From positions 308,571-372,570 of the forward strand of contig NZ_PQBS01000040.1 in the NCBI RefSeq assembly GCF_002911695.1: a stretch of DNA of 64,000 bases. The letters run 5' to 3'. Under the pieces are notes generated by a model. It did not search any database. It saw nothing but the letters and a program-made list of their open reading frames with translations, and was not told the DNA's origin. Position numbers and translations under genes: made by a program. Origin of the DNA: Gracilimonas amylolytica. Lineage in GTDB: Bacteria > Bacteroidota > Rhodothermia > Balneolales > Balneolaceae. Of this stretch, positions 27,458-36,871 are shown piece after piece; position 1 is the stretch's first letter; the number at the start of each line of letters is the position of its first letter.

Positions 27458-28093
27458 ATGAATATTGATATCTGGTCGGATGTGGCCTGTCCATTTTGCT
27501 ACATAGGTAAAGCACATTTTGAAAAGGCATTGAAGGAGTTACCCGATTCCCTGCAGGTTAACGTAACGTGGAAAAGCTTTGAACTTGATCCTAATGCCCC
27601 CAAAGAACCCACAGCCGATATCTATGACACCCTTGCCACCAAATATGGCAAGGATCGGAACTGGGCCATTCAGATGAACAAAAACATGACACAGAAGGCC
27701 GAGCAAGCAGGGCTCAAATTTAACATGGATGACGTAAAACCCGTCAACACGTTCAACGCTCACCGGGTCATTCATTTAGCTAAAAACAAAGGACTTCAAC
27801 ATGAAATGAAGGAGCGTTTACTTAAAGCTTACTTCACAGAAGGAGTTAACGTTGCTGATCCTGATGAGTTAGCCCGATTAGGTTATGATGTAGGTTTGAA
27901 TAGGGACGAAATCCTAACCGCACTGAATGAAAAACAATATACCGAGGAAGTTGTGCAGGATATTGAACAGGCTCACAAGATCGGAGTTCAGGGCGTTCCC
28001 TTCTTTTTGATCAACAATAAATATGGCCTATCTGGAGCCCAACCGGTAGATGTTTTTGTGAACGCTCTGACAAAAATTGAACAGGAGTCATAA
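27458..28093 (+). CDS. DsbA family oxidoreductase, FrnE type
   Basis: A 211-residue cytosolic thioredoxin-fold protein. It begins MNIDIWSDVACPFCYIGK, placing the CPFC redox site at the N terminus, with a helical insertion and the cis-Pro loop GVQGVPFFLIN. FrnE-like proteins act as thiol oxidoreductases or isomerases, often in oxidative stress. It has no signal peptide. It is monocistronic as far as the spacing shows. Confidence 0.93.
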   Translation: MNIDIWSDVACPFCYIGKAHFEKALKELPDSLQVNVTWKSFELDPNAPKEPTADIYDTLATKYGKDRNWAIQMNKNMTQKAEQAGLKFNMDDVKPVNTFNAHRVIHLAKNKGLQHEMKERLLKAYFTEGVNVADPDELARLGYDVGLNRDEILTALNEKQYTEEVVQDIEQAHKIGVQGVPFFLINNKYGLSGAQPVDVFVNALTKIEQES

Positions 28094-28185
28094 GTACATT
28101 TAACAACATTTAAGTCCCCTTTTTTGGGTTTAATGATATTTTGAAATAGATTTTCAACTTAACCTCAACAACCAACTGACACATT

Positions 28186-29322
28186 ATGCGAAATCTTATT
28201 TTTGCGTTATTGATCACATCTCTTTTTGCCGCCTGCAGTTCGCAGGGCAGTAACGAGAGTTATTTTGTTACTAAACTGGGCGATGACACCCTTGCTGTTG
28301 AACAATTCCTGAAGACAGAATCAGGCATGGCCGCAACGGTGATTCTGCGAAGCCCCGAAACCCGATTTTCAAAATATTCCCTTGAACTGGATGAAGCCGG
28401 TGGGATCTCCCAAATGCAACGAACCGACTATCCTCCTGCTGTTGGATTTTCAGGGGAAGGTGCTCTTACCCAATCTATCGTCAGGCAAGGCGACAGCCTG
28501 AGTGTTGAAATATTTGGTGAAAATGAAACCCGCTCTTACATGGCTCCTTACGAAGAAGGGGTGCTGCCTTTTATAGATATGGTTCACTGGCCATTTGAGC
28601 TCGCTTTTAATTCAGCTGTTGCTGCCGGTCAGGACACCGTGAATCAACCGTTACTCAGTGGCAACAGAATTTCCAATTTCATCATCGCTGATATTGAAGG
28701 GGATTCCATGACTATCCGGCACCCTTTCCGTGGAGTCATGGGAGTGAATGTGGATACTGAAGGAAATATTAAGCACCTGGATGCCGGACTTACCACTCGT
28801 AAACTTAAGGTCAACCGGGTTGATGCCGTTGATATGAATGCCCTTGCAACCCGTTACGCCCAAAACCCCATTGGGGAACTATCCGGAGCCGTAAGTGCAG
28901 AATATTCCATTGGCGATGCCAATTTCCGAGTGGACTACGGTTCACCTCAAAAACGAGGCCGTGAATTATTCGGCGGCATTGTTCCCTATGGTGAACTCTG
29001 GAGAACCGGAGCTAACCGTGCTACACATTTTTATACTTCGGAAGATATTAAGATCGGTGATCTTGACATCCCGGCCGGAGAATACACGATCTTTACCATA
29101 CCGGAAGAAGATGGAGGCACAATGATCATCAACAGCGAAACCGGACAAAATGGAAACTCCTATGATGAAGAACAGGACTTTGGTCGAGTGCCGATGCAGG
29201 TTGAACAAACCGATAATATGACGGAAGCCTTCACCATTACGGTTGAAGAAACGGATGATGGCGGAAGATTAAACCTTATCTGGGGTAATACCGTGTATTA
29301 CGTCAACTTATCGATGAACTAA
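28186..29322 (+). CDS. DUF2911 lipoprotein
   Basis: A 378-residue protein with a lipoprotein signal peptide (LFAAC, Cys17). The N-terminal half has no recognised family. Residues about 245-375 match DUF2911 (KRGRELFGG, PYGELWRTGANRAT, IPAGEYTIF). DUF2911 proteins are widespread surface or periplasmic proteins in Bacteroidota; their function is not known. It is followed by a terminator. Confidence 0.85.
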   Translation: MRNLIFALLITSLFAACSSQGSNESYFVTKLGDDTLAVEQFLKTESGMAATVILRSPETRFSKYSLELDEAGGISQMQRTDYPPAVGFSGEGALTQSIVRQGDSLSVEIFGENETRSYMAPYEEGVLPFIDMVHWPFELAFNSAVAAGQDTVNQPLLSGNRISNFIIADIEGDSMTIRHPFRGVMGVNVDTEGNIKHLDAGLTTRKLKVNRVDAVDMNALATRYAQNPIGELSGAVSAEYSIGDANFRVDYGSPQKRGRELFGGIVPYGELWRTGANRATHFYTSEDIKIGDLDIPAGEYTIFTIPEEDGGTMIINSETGQNGNSYDEEQDFGRVPMQVEQTDNMTEAFTITVEETDDGGRLNLIWGNTVYYVNLSMN

Positions 29323-29344
29323 ACCGATCAGATATTTACAGATA

Positions 29345-29368
29345 AAGGCGCTTAACGGCGCCTTTTTT
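29345..29368. terminator. Terminator after the DUF2911 gene
   Basis: AAGGCGC/GCGCCTT (7 bp, loop TTAACG) is followed by a T run. It ends at the stop codon of the convergent enoyl-CoA hydratase gene. Confidence 0.82.
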
Positions 29369-30131
29369 ATTTTCGGTTCATAAATGTGTCAACACGGGAG
29401 ATATGCTGTTCATCAACCCAAAGTTCTGAAAAAGGCTCTATTTCAGCTTCTAATGCTTCCTTACGGTTAAGCGATAACCGCTCTGCCCCAGCCTTGATGG
29501 TTTTTATGAATGTCCGGTCGTTTTTGGTAAGCTTTTCGACCCAACTCAAAACTTCGTCTTCAGTATCTTCACCCGGCAACACCTGTTCTATCAATCCATG
29601 CTCTAACACATTCTTTGCATCGGTGATCACGGATTTACCCAACCATTCGAGGGCTTTGGATCGCCCTACTTTTTCAATAAGCCGGGTTAGCCCTCCCCAA
29701 CCGGGAACCAGATAAAATCTTCCCTGAGTAAAACCAAATTTTGCTGAAGGAACTGCAAGGCGGAAGTCAAAAGCCAGCATCAGCTCTATGCCCCCACCGT
29801 AGGCATCACCATTAACACAAGCTGCCGTCCAGCAGGGAAGCTGCTCGATCCTTAACAACAAATTTTGCATGCGCCGGGATTTGGCAACCGCATCTTCTTT
29901 TGATTTTATAGAATGGAATTTCTTTAGGTCACCCCCCGAGACAAATGACTCCGACCCCTCTCCACTGAGAATAAAGACCCGGATCTCATTATTCACTTCA
30001 AGCTCTCCGACCAAACCCTCAAGCTCATGCATCACATCAAAGTCGATAGCATTCCGGGCTTCCGGCCGGTTGATCTTAGCCCATAAAATATGTTCAGAGA
30101 TGTGTGTTTTGGTCAGAACAGGTGTTTCCAA
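29367..30131 (-). CDS. Enoyl-CoA hydratase/isomerase family protein
   Basis: A crotonase-superfamily protein with INRPEARNAID, the oxyanion-hole region AACVNGDAYGGGIELMLAFD, and FGFTQGRFYLVPGWGG. I prefer a TTG start at 30131, 4 nt after the cutA stop, giving 255 residues, the usual family length. The frame continues to an ATG at 30200, but that would overlap cutA by 65 nt. The conserved second Glu position reads Gln-Gly-Arg in FTQGRFYLVPG, so it may not be a classical hydratase; methylglutaconyl-CoA hydratase-like or other crotonase activities are possible. Confidence 0.85.
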   Translation of the reverse strand: METPVLTKTHISEHILWAKINRPEARNAIDFDVMHELEGLVGELEVNNEIRVFILSGEGSESFVSGGDLKKFHSIKSKEDAVAKSRRMQNLLLRIEQLPCWTAACVNGDAYGGGIELMLAFDFRLAVPSAKFGFTQGRFYLVPGWGGLTRLIEKVGRSKALEWLGKSVITDAKNVLEHGLIEQVLPGEDTEDEVLSWVEKLTKNDRTFIKTIKAGAERLSLNRKEALEAEIEPFSELWVDEQHISRVDTFMNRK

Positions 30132-30135
30132 TGAT

Positions 30136-30477
30136 CTAAAGCTTGAAGGGTTGTTTGGAGTTATTTTCCAGCCAGTCCAGGTATTCCTCATTCCCTTCAT
30201 CTTCAGTAATAGTGAGAGAGATCACGCAGGGTACTTCATAGCTGTGCATTTCCTTGATCATCCTTGTCACTTTTCGGACACGGGAGTAATGGGTTTTTAC
30301 GATGAGGATACACTCAGCATCTTCCTGGATCTCACCTTCCCATTTATAGATGGAGTTCATTCCATCTATAATATTCACGCAGGCAGCCAAATTTTCCTCA
30401 ACCAATGTACGGCCGATCTTTCGGGCTTCTTTCTTGTCGGATGTGGTAACGTAAAGCAAGCGGAGATTTCTATACAT
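30136..30477 (-). CDS. cutA: CutA family divalent-cation tolerance protein
   Basis: A 113-residue protein covering the whole CutA family: LAACVNIIDGMNSIYKWEG, VKTHYSRVRKV and HSYEVPCVISL. CutA forms a stable trimer related to PII proteins. A role in copper tolerance is reported for E. coli, but its general function is unsettled. It is first in a two-gene leftward unit with the crotonase gene. Confidence 0.95.
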   Translation of the reverse strand: MYRNLRLLYVTTSDKKEARKIGRTLVEENLAACVNIIDGMNSIYKWEGEIQEDAECILIVKTHYSRVRKVTRMIKEMHSYEVPCVISLTITEDEGNEEYLDWLENNSKQPFKL

Positions 30478-30568
30478 AATAATCTAAAATTCCAACATTC
30501 GAATCCCAAATTCCACTTCTTTTTTCCCGAAAACACATGCCACTCACATCTACTTTATTCACAATTAG

Positions 30569-30600
30569 TTTGAATTCAGAATATGAAAGTCTTATCTTTG
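30569..30600 (+). promoter_or_regulatory. Bacteroidota-type promoter of tRNA-Leu
   Basis: TTTG at 30569-30572 and TATCTTTG at 30593-30600 are separated by 20 nt. Both are exact matches to the -33 TTTG and -7 TAnnTTTG consensus, and the tRNA 5' end is 16 nt downstream. The same -7 octamer stands before tRNA-Lys. Confidence 0.75.
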
Positions 30601-30615
30601 CAAGCTCTGAATTTT

Positions 30616-30699
30616 GCGAGAGTGGCGGAATTGGTAGACGCGCTAGATTTAGGATCTAGTATCTTAACCGATGTGGGGGTTCGAGTCCCCCCTCTCGTA
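30616..30699 (+). tRNA. tRNA-Leu (anticodon TAG)
   Basis: An 84-nt class II tRNA. The acceptor stem GCGAGAG pairs with CTCTCGT (first pair G/U). The D arm contains AATTGGTAGACGC. The anticodon stem CTAGA/TCTAG encloses TTTAGGA with anticodon TAG at 30650-30652. There is a short variable arm and the T arm GGGGG-TTCGAGT-CCCCC. CCA is not encoded. It reads CUA/CUN codons. Confidence 0.96.
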
Positions 30700-30765
30700 C
30701 TTCCTTCCTAATTTTAATTGAAATCCTGTTCATTTACTGAATAAAATAAATAAAGCGGAGATCAC

Positions 30766-32061
30766 GTGGATATTTCTGTAGAAGAGCTCACATCTGTCGA
30801 TAAAGAAGTAACCCTGAAAGCAAAAAGAGAAGACCTTCAGGAAGATTTCGACAAAGCCTATAAAAAGTACAAAGCCCAAATTCAGCTGCCCGGTTTTCGT
30901 CCCGGTAAAGTCCCAATGGGGATGATCAAAAAGCGTTTTGGCAACGAGATCGAACAAGAAGAGATCAGTAACATTGTTCAGAAGATCTTTGAGAAAGAAG
31001 TGGTACCTGAGTACGAACCTATCGGGGAAACTGAGATGCTGGACTTCTCCTGGGAAAACGATGAGCTTGAAGTGAAATTCAAGATCGGTTCCAAGCCTGA
31101 GATCGAGATCTCGGATCTTTCCAAGATCAAAGTGAACAAAATGGTTCACGATGTTTCAGACGACGAGGTTGCTGAAGAAATTGAGCGTACCCTTGAGCGT
31201 GAAGGAAACTGGGAAGATGTAGAAGAAGCCGCCACCGACGACTCCAAGGTCATAGTTGATGTTCAGACCCTTGATGCAGACGGAAATCCCGTTGAAGGCG
31301 ATATGGATGAAGGTCAGGAGATCGACTTGCGTCAGGATGGGGCAGAAGATTTCAGAAAAGAACTCTCCGGCAAAAAACCCGGTGATGTTGTTGAAATGGA
31401 GCTGGGAGGGGGAGACGAAAAAGATCGGTTCCGCGTAACCATTAAGAAAGTTCAAAAGCTGAACAAGGCTGAGCTCAACGATGAGCTGATCGAGAGCCAG
31501 AGTAACGGTGAAGCGGAAGATGAAGAGCAGTTCAAGAGCTATATCAAAAGCCGTATGCAGGAATACTACGATCAGACTGCAGAGGACCTTTTCAAGAATG
31601 ATGTGGCCGATGCACTTGTTGAGGCACATGAATTCGAAGTTCCTGAAACCTTTGTGGCTCAGATCCAGGGTTCCTATGTTGACCAGCTGAAACAACAGCA
31701 AGGCGGTCAGCTTCCGGAGCACTTTGATGCGGAACAGTACAAAGCCGGCATGAAAGACCGTGCCGTTCGTGAAGCCAAATGGTCATTCATCAGTCAAAAA
31801 CTGCAAGAAACATTTGAAGATATCGAAATAAAACCCGAAGATATCGACGAGCATTTAGCTATGGAAGCAGCCCGTTATGGCATGCCTGCCGATCAGCTGA
31901 AGCAATATTATGCACAGCAGCCGCAAATGCTTGAGCAACTGCGCAGCAGTATTCGGGAAAACAAAGTATTTGATATCTTGCAGGACAAGGTGAAGATCAA
32001 CGAAATGGGCAAAGACGAATATCGCGAGCAGCAGGAAAAGAAAGACAAGAAGAATAAATAA
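30766..32061 (+). CDS. tig: Trigger factor, ribosome-associated chaperone
   Basis: A 431-residue protein starting at GTG (30766) behind GGAG. The N-terminal ribosome-binding domain has the GFRPGKVP signature at about 45. A degenerate FKBP-type PPIase domain lies around 150-235. The C-terminal helical chaperone arms end in a Lys-rich tail. It binds nascent chains at the ribosome exit. It leads the classic tig-clpP-clpX operon, 15 nt before clpP, and lies directly downstream of tRNA-Leu. Confidence 0.96.
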   Translation: MDISVEELTSVDKEVTLKAKREDLQEDFDKAYKKYKAQIQLPGFRPGKVPMGMIKKRFGNEIEQEEISNIVQKIFEKEVVPEYEPIGETEMLDFSWENDELEVKFKIGSKPEIEISDLSKIKVNKMVHDVSDDEVAEEIERTLEREGNWEDVEEAATDDSKVIVDVQTLDADGNPVEGDMDEGQEIDLRQDGAEDFRKELSGKKPGDVVEMELGGGDEKDRFRVTIKKVQKLNKAELNDELIESQSNGEAEDEEQFKSYIKSRMQEYYDQTAEDLFKNDVADALVEAHEFEVPETFVAQIQGSYVDQLKQQQGGQLPEHFDAEQYKAGMKDRAVREAKWSFISQKLQETFEDIEIKPEDIDEHLAMEAARYGMPADQLKQYYAQQPQMLEQLRSSIRENKVFDILQDKVKINEMGKDEYREQQEKKDKKNK

Positions 32062-32076
32062 CCTATACAGGACAAC

Positions 32077-32733
32077 ATGATTACCAAGCAACCGCTTTTT
32101 GAAGACCCGAATTTAGATTCTGTTCAACCTATTCAGAACAACCTCGTACCGATGGTCGTTGAGACCACGAGTCGCGGAGAACGGGCTTATGACATCTACT
32201 CCAGATTGCTCAAGGATCGCATTGTGATCCTCGGTACTCCGGTGAATGATGCGGTTGCTAGTTCAATCACAGCTCAGCTGCTTTTCCTTGAAAGTGAGGA
32301 TCCTGAAAAAGACATTCAGTTTTATATAAACAGTCCGGGTGGGGTCGTTTCTGCCGGTTTGGCTATTTATGACACCATGCAGCACATCAAGTGTGATGTT
32401 GCGACTACCTGCATGGGAATGGCTGCCAGTATGGGTGCCGTTCTTTTAACAGCCGGAACCAAAGGTAAGCGAAGTGTATTGCCACATGCCCGCGTGATGA
32501 TCCACCAGCCATTAGGCGGCACACAAGGTCAGGCGAGTGATATTGAGATCGAAGCAAGAGAGATCATTCGTGTTAAAAAAGAACTGAGCCAGATCCTGGC
32601 AGACCACAGTGGCCAAACTGTAGAGCAGATCATGAAAGATTCTGACCGTAACAATTGGATGACCGCACAGGAAGCCGTTGATTATGGGTTGGTTGACAAT
32701 CTGATCTCCAAGACCAGCAAAAATTCAAAATAA
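32077..32733 (+). CDS. clpP: ATP-dependent Clp protease proteolytic subunit
   Basis: A 218-residue serine peptidase with a complete catalytic triad: Ser in GMAASMGA, His in MIHQPLGG, and Asp in the SDRNNWM region. It forms tetradecameric chambers with ClpX or ClpA. It sits between tig and clpX in one operon, 15 and 28 nt from its neighbours. Confidence 0.97.
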   Translation: MITKQPLFEDPNLDSVQPIQNNLVPMVVETTSRGERAYDIYSRLLKDRIVILGTPVNDAVASSITAQLLFLESEDPEKDIQFYINSPGGVVSAGLAIYDTMQHIKCDVATTCMGMAASMGAVLLTAGTKGKRSVLPHARVMIHQPLGGTQGQASDIEIEAREIIRVKKELSQILADHSGQTVEQIMKDSDRNNWMTAQEAVDYGLVDNLISKTSKNSK

Positions 32734-32761
32734 CCGGCATTTTCATTAAATTTAGCTTGTT

Positions 32762-34015
32762 ATGAGCGATAAAGAGAAAAACAGCGATATTGTACACTGT
32801 TCATTTTGCAGTCGCTCCAGCCTGGAAGTGAACAGCATGGTAGCCGGTCCCGGGGTTTATATTTGTGACCGCTGCGTGGAAGATGCGTCAAGCATCATTG
32901 AAAGTGACTTAGCCTCATTGGCCCGCCGAAGAGAAAAGAGCTACAAACCGATGCTCAAACCCGTCGAGATCAAGAATAAACTCGACGATTATGTGATCGG
33001 GCAGGAAATGGCCAAGAAAACCCTGTCTGTAGCCGTCTACAATCACTATAAGAGAATTTCCGGTGAAAACTCTGAGATCGATGATACTCAGATCGAGAAA
33101 TCAAACATCATGCTACTGGGTCCTACCGGTAGTGGTAAAACCCTGCTTGCCCGTACGCTTGCACGGATCATTGATGTACCCTTCACCATTGCCGATGCCA
33201 CGGTACTGACCGAAGCCGGATATGTGGGTGAAGATGTTGAAAGTATTTTAAGTAACCTCCTTCAGGCCGCCGATTACGATGTAGAGCGTGCCAAGCGTGG
33301 TATCGTATATATCGATGAGGTGGACAAAGTTGCCCGCAAGAGTGATAACCCCTCCATCACCCGCGATGTAAGCGGAGAGGGCGTTCAGCAGGCTTTACTG
33401 AAGATCCTGGAGGGAACCGTCGCCAACATTCCGCCTAAAGGTGGACGTAAACATCCGGAACAGAGTTTTATTCAACTTGATACGGCTAACATCCTGTTTA
33501 TTTGCGGTGGAGCATTTTCCGGCCTTGAAAACATCATTGCCAAACGCCTTTCCACCAGCGTAATGGGTTTCCATACCAGCGAGCAGGTTAAATTCGACAA
33601 AGAAGATCCTGAGATATTCACTCACGTTGAGCCTGAAGACCTTCAGCATTATGGATTGATCCCTGAACTGATCGGTCGACTGCCGGTTATTGCGGGACTA
33701 CACGAGCTTTCGGATGTAGCCATGCTTGATATCCTCACCACTCCAAAAAATGCATTGGTGAAACAATATACCAAGCTTTTTAAGATGGAAGACGTGGAAC
33801 TCGAATTTGAGGAAGAAGCCCTTAAAGCGATTGTAAAACGGGCCAAAGCTCGCAAAACAGGGGCACGTGGGTTGAGATCTATCATGGAGGCTTCCATGCT
33901 TGATATCATGTTCACCCTGCCATCGATGAACAATATCTCTAAATGTGTGATCACAAAAGAGACCATTGAAAAGCAGGCACCTCCTGTGTACGAAAAACAA
34001 AAAGCATCCGCTTAA
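32762..34015 (+). CDS. clpX: ATP-dependent Clp protease ATP-binding subunit ClpX
   Basis: A 417-residue AAA+ unfoldase. It has an N-terminal C4 zinc ribbon (CSFC ... CDRC), Walker A GPTGSGKT, Walker [10 protein letters not shown], sensor 2 GARGLRSI near the C terminus, and the pore loop GYVGED. It unfolds tagged substrates into ClpP. It is the last gene of the tig-clpP-clpX operon, with a terminator 20 nt after the stop. Confidence 0.97.
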   Translation: MSDKEKNSDIVHCSFCSRSSLEVNSMVAGPGVYICDRCVEDASSIIESDLASLARRREKSYKPMLKPVEIKNKLDDYVIGQEMAKKTLSVAVYNHYKRISGENSEIDDTQIEKSNIMLLGPTGSGKTLLARTLARIIDVPFTIADATVLTEAGYVGEDVESILSNLLQAADYDVERAKRGIVYIDEVDKVARKSDNPSITRDVSGEGVQQALLKILEGTVANIPPKGGRKHPEQSFIQLDTANILFICGGAFSGLENIIAKRLSTSVMGFHTSEQVKFDKEDPEIFTHVEPEDLQHYGLIPELIGRLPVIAGLHELSDVAMLDILTTPKNALVKQYTKLFKMEDVELEFEEEALKAIVKRAKARKTGARGLRSIMEASMLDIMFTLPSMNNISKCVITKETIEKQAPPVYEKQKASA

Positions 34016-34034
34016 ATCAAATCTATTCCTGAAT

Positions 34035-34067
34035 AGCCTTCCCTTCTATGGATCGGAAGGCTTTTTT
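34035..34067 (+). terminator. Rho-independent terminator after clpX
   Basis: An 8-bp stem AGCCTTCC/GGAAGGCT with a 12-base loop runs into TTTTTT. Confidence 0.87.
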
Positions 34068-34112
34068 CTTTCTTATCTTTCTATTTTTCCACAATAGGTG
34101 TATCCTTTGCCT

Positions 34113-35426
34113 ATGAAACTGTTCGTTCCCGCTAATAAAATTAAGCTCATCCTGGTTTTTTTGCTCATCACGCTTGGGATCGGTTCAGTGATCTATAACC
34201 AATACCTGGTAACCAAGATCATCGATCAGGAACGTGCCAGTGTGGAATTATGGACGAAAGGTGTGGAATTCACCAGTAAGCCGGTAAACGAACAACCGGG
34301 GGCTATGCTGCTCGAGGCTATTTCTTTGCTAAGGCAGATCGAAGAAGTCCCCGACAGTATTATTACAATACTTGAGGATGCTGAATCGGCAGGCAGCTCC
34401 ACTGATTTTGTGAGAGAAGAGATCATCCTTCAGGATCGATTCAAAATTCCCACACTTGTGCTGGATGAAAGTGATTTCATCATTGCGTACAAAAATATTG
34501 ATACGACCAGAATTGAAGATGATAAACTCCGGGATGAGCTCATCAGGGAGTTCAAGAGCCTGAATGAGCCTTTTCAATTTTCTATCGGTGATGAATACCG
34601 GCAGTTGAATCAATATGTGTATTATGGCGAAAGTCCTACCGTACAAATGCTTCGCTACTTTCCGTACATACAGATCCTGTTATTAGGACTTTTGTTAGGC
34701 ATAGGATATACCACTTACCGAAGTATCACCCGTTCTGAACAATCCAACCTTTGGGTTGGAATGGCTAAAGAAGCAGCCCATCAGCTCGGGACCCCAATAT
34801 CAAGTTTATATGGCTGGCTTCAGCTTCTAAAGGACGAATATCGTTATGAAGAAACCGCTGTGAATATCGCCAATGAGATCGAAAAGGATGTTCAAAGGTT
34901 AAGAGGAGTGGCTGAACGATTTGGCAAGATCGGTTCTGAGCCTGAACTGAAGAATATGGAGATCGAGCCTATCCTCGATCAGGTGGCTGCCTATATGGAG
35001 CGTAGGCTTCCACGTCTCAGTAAATCCATAGAAGTACGTAAAGACCTGAAAGCTCAGGCGGTCGTAAACATCAATCCGGAACTCTTTCAATGGGCCATTG
35101 AAAACTTGGTGAAGAATGCCATGGATTCCATGAAGGAAAAGGAAACCGGCGGGTACATTTCCATTAGTTCTAAAGTGCAGGAAGGTGAGGTGATCATCGA
35201 TATTGAGGATTCCGGTAGCGGAATTGAGATCCAGAATGTCAAAAACATCTTCAAACCCGGTTTCAGTACCAAAAAGAGAGGGTGGGGACTTGGCTTAAGT
35301 CTCACCAAGAGGATCATAGAGGAATATCACAAAGGACAGGTTTTTGTGCTTCGGTCAGAGCTTGACGAAGGAACAACTATGCGTGTTACCCTTAAGATCA
35401 AAGATTCAGAAGAAGAGAAAGCGTAG
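34113..35426 (+). CDS. Membrane sensor histidine kinase
   Basis: I use the ATG at 34113 (437 residues); a GTG 15 nt upstream is also in frame. There are two membrane segments, one at the N terminus (LILVFLLITLGIGSVIY) and one near residue 195 (ILLLGLLLGIGYTTY), flanking a periplasmic sensor of about 150 residues. The dimerisation helix has AAHQLGTPISSLYGW with the phospho-His. The HATPase domain has NLVKNAMDSM, DIEDSGSGIE and GWGLGLSLTKRI. It converges with the ECF sigma-factor gene, whose stop is 1 nt away. No regulator is adjacent. Confidence 0.92.
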   Translation: MKLFVPANKIKLILVFLLITLGIGSVIYNQYLVTKIIDQERASVELWTKGVEFTSKPVNEQPGAMLLEAISLLRQIEEVPDSIITILEDAESAGSSTDFVREEIILQDRFKIPTLVLDESDFIIAYKNIDTTRIEDDKLRDELIREFKSLNEPFQFSIGDEYRQLNQYVYYGESPTVQMLRYFPYIQILLLGLLLGIGYTTYRSITRSEQSNLWVGMAKEAAHQLGTPISSLYGWLQLLKDEYRYEETAVNIANEIEKDVQRLRGVAERFGKIGSEPELKNMEIEPILDQVAAYMERRLPRLSKSIEVRKDLKAQAVVNINPELFQWAIENLVKNAMDSMKEKETGGYISISSKVQEGEVIIDIEDSGSGIEIQNVKNIFKPGFSTKKRGWGLGLSLTKRIIEEYHKGQVFVLRSELDEGTTMRVTLKIKDSEEEKA

Positions 35427-35427
35427 A

Positions 35428-36003
35428 TCAGTCGCCCGTATAACCGCGTTTTTTGGCGTATTCCAGTAATTCTGTCTTAAGAAGATTTCTTCCACGATGT
35501 AACCTTGAACGAATAGTTCCAATGGGTACATCCAGCATATTGGCGATCTCTTCGTAGGTGTACCCTTCCACATCACATAACAATACAACGGTTCTGAAGT
35601 CTTCAGGTAATCGGGTCAGGGCATTGGAGAGGTCATCATCCATCATTTCCCTGAACATCAGGCTTTCAAGATCGGAGGTATCCGTGCGTTCTGCCCGTAT
35701 GGATTCGTAATAGGATGATACCTCATCATAATCAACCTGAGAGGGTTTCTTAGATGTTTTACGGTAATTATTGATGAAAGAATTCTTGAGGATCCTGAAC
35801 ATCCACGCCTTCGCGTTGGTCCCCTTTTCATAGCTGCTAAAAAACCGGTACGCTTTTACAATAGTATCCTGCACAAGATCCTCTGCGTCATTTGGATCTG
35901 TGGTAAGCCGAAGTGCAAAATTATACAAAGCATCCATATGAGGTAATATTTCCTCATCGAAATCCTTTTGCTTCTGCTTTTCATCTCTTGTTAACTGAGA
36001 CAT
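35428..36003 (-). CDS. ECF-type sigma-70 family RNA polymerase sigma factor
   Basis: A 191-residue protein with region 2 (DAEDLVQDTIVKAYRFF, then KAWMFRILKNSFIN) and region 4 (GYTYEEIANMLDVPIGTIRSRLHRGR). It directs RNA polymerase to a stress regulon. No anti-sigma gene is next to it, and the upstream neighbour is a CPBP protease 142 nt away. The ending KKRGYTGD and overall form are like SigR/RpoE-type ECF factors of this group. Confidence 0.93.
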   Translation of the reverse strand: MSQLTRDEKQKQKDFDEEILPHMDALYNFALRLTTDPNDAEDLVQDTIVKAYRFFSSYEKGTNAKAWMFRILKNSFINNYRKTSKKPSQVDYDEVSSYYESIRAERTDTSDLESLMFREMMDDDLSNALTRLPEDFRTVVLLCDVEGYTYEEIANMLDVPIGTIRSRLHRGRNLLKTELLEYAKKRGYTGD

Positions 36004-36145
36004 TTAACCATCCCTAATTTTTTCGAAATATATCTCTGAACTGTAACGCTACGCTTAATAAATAATATTTACTGTAACCGAATACTACCCATAGATTAGT
36101 TTAATATTAAATAGATTGTATTGATTAACCCGTTAGTGATTTCTT

Positions 36146-36871
36146 TTATGATAGGAACGCAATCACCATTATATCATAAATTGCATGTGTCCACGCAGCC
36201 ACTCCGAATCCTCTCCAAACATAAATCCCATTTAGAATTAATCCAAATAAAAAGCGATACAAAAAAGAACCCAGGGTAAAGGCATCCCCCATAGACCCGA
36301 TGTAATGCACAGCTGAGAATAACAAGGCAGAGAGTACGACCGCGGCGGTAACGGCCGCCCATTTTTTACCGAAAACTTTGGTAAAGACGAGGATCAACAC
36401 CGTCACTAAAATGACCCTGAAAAACAGTTCTTCATATAACCCGGCTCCAAGTGAAAGGGCTAACTTTTGGGTGGTTGTCAGTGTAGCAATGGGGTCGCTT
36501 GCCGCCATGTTCAGCATAAACGAAACCAAAGACTGACTGATAAATGCCACCACTATCGCATAAATGGTCGATTCCAGTAAAAGTGTGGGGAAGTAAACAA
36601 ACTTCAGTGTTTTCAACCTTTCCCTTTCCTTATAAAGGATAAACAAACCTATGATGGCTACGATAAGGAGTGAAAAGGAAATGGCACTGACTCCAAGAGA
36701 GGTAAACAGCGATTTGATCCACACATCCACACTGATGCGCACAATGGCATCGCCGGATGGCTGAGAGATAAGGATCAGAACTTCATACAAAAAGAACAGT
36801 GGGAGGCTAACCAGAAAGCTGTATAGCAGGGTGTGGGTGTTCTCGAAGTACTGTTTAACCTGATTAGTCAT
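36146..36871 (-). CDS. CPBP family intramembrane glutamic protease
   Basis: A 241-residue membrane protein with six or seven hydrophobic segments and the three CPBP motifs: LYEELFFRV (EExxxR), FSAVHYIG, and THAIYDI. Homologues are CAAX-type proteases, including the eukaryotic Rce1. The bacterial substrates are mostly unknown. Its start overlaps the end of the LysM gene by 8 nt, so the two are coupled. Confidence 0.93.
   Translation of the reverse strand: MTNQVKQYFENTHTLLYSFLVSLPLFFLYEVLILISQPSGDAIVRISVDVWIKSLFTSLGVSAISFSLLIVAIIGLFILYKERERLKTLKFVYFPTLLLESTIYAIVVAFISQSLVSFMLNMAASDPIATLTTTQKLALSLGAGLYEELFFRVILVTVLILVFTKVFGKKWAAVTAAVVLSALLFSAVHYIGSMGDAFTLGSFLYRFLFGLILNGIYVWRGFGVAAWTHAIYDIMVIAFLS

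Noticed and set aside
27333-27530. A 65-codon minus-strand frame at the end of the PAS kinase gene
   Set aside because: It runs into the start of the FrnE-like gene and has no ribosome site or recognisable domain.
31156-31722. A 188-codon minus-strand frame opposite tig
   Set aside because: Trigger factor covers the same bases with full family similarity. The antisense product is a hydrophobic shadow of Glu/Lys/Asp-rich codons.
36004-36145. An anti-sigma factor gene next to the ECF sigma gene
   Set aside because: The 142-nt gap is AT-rich with stops in all frames, and the neighbours are a histidine kinase and a CPBP protease. CPBP proteins are not anti-sigma factors.
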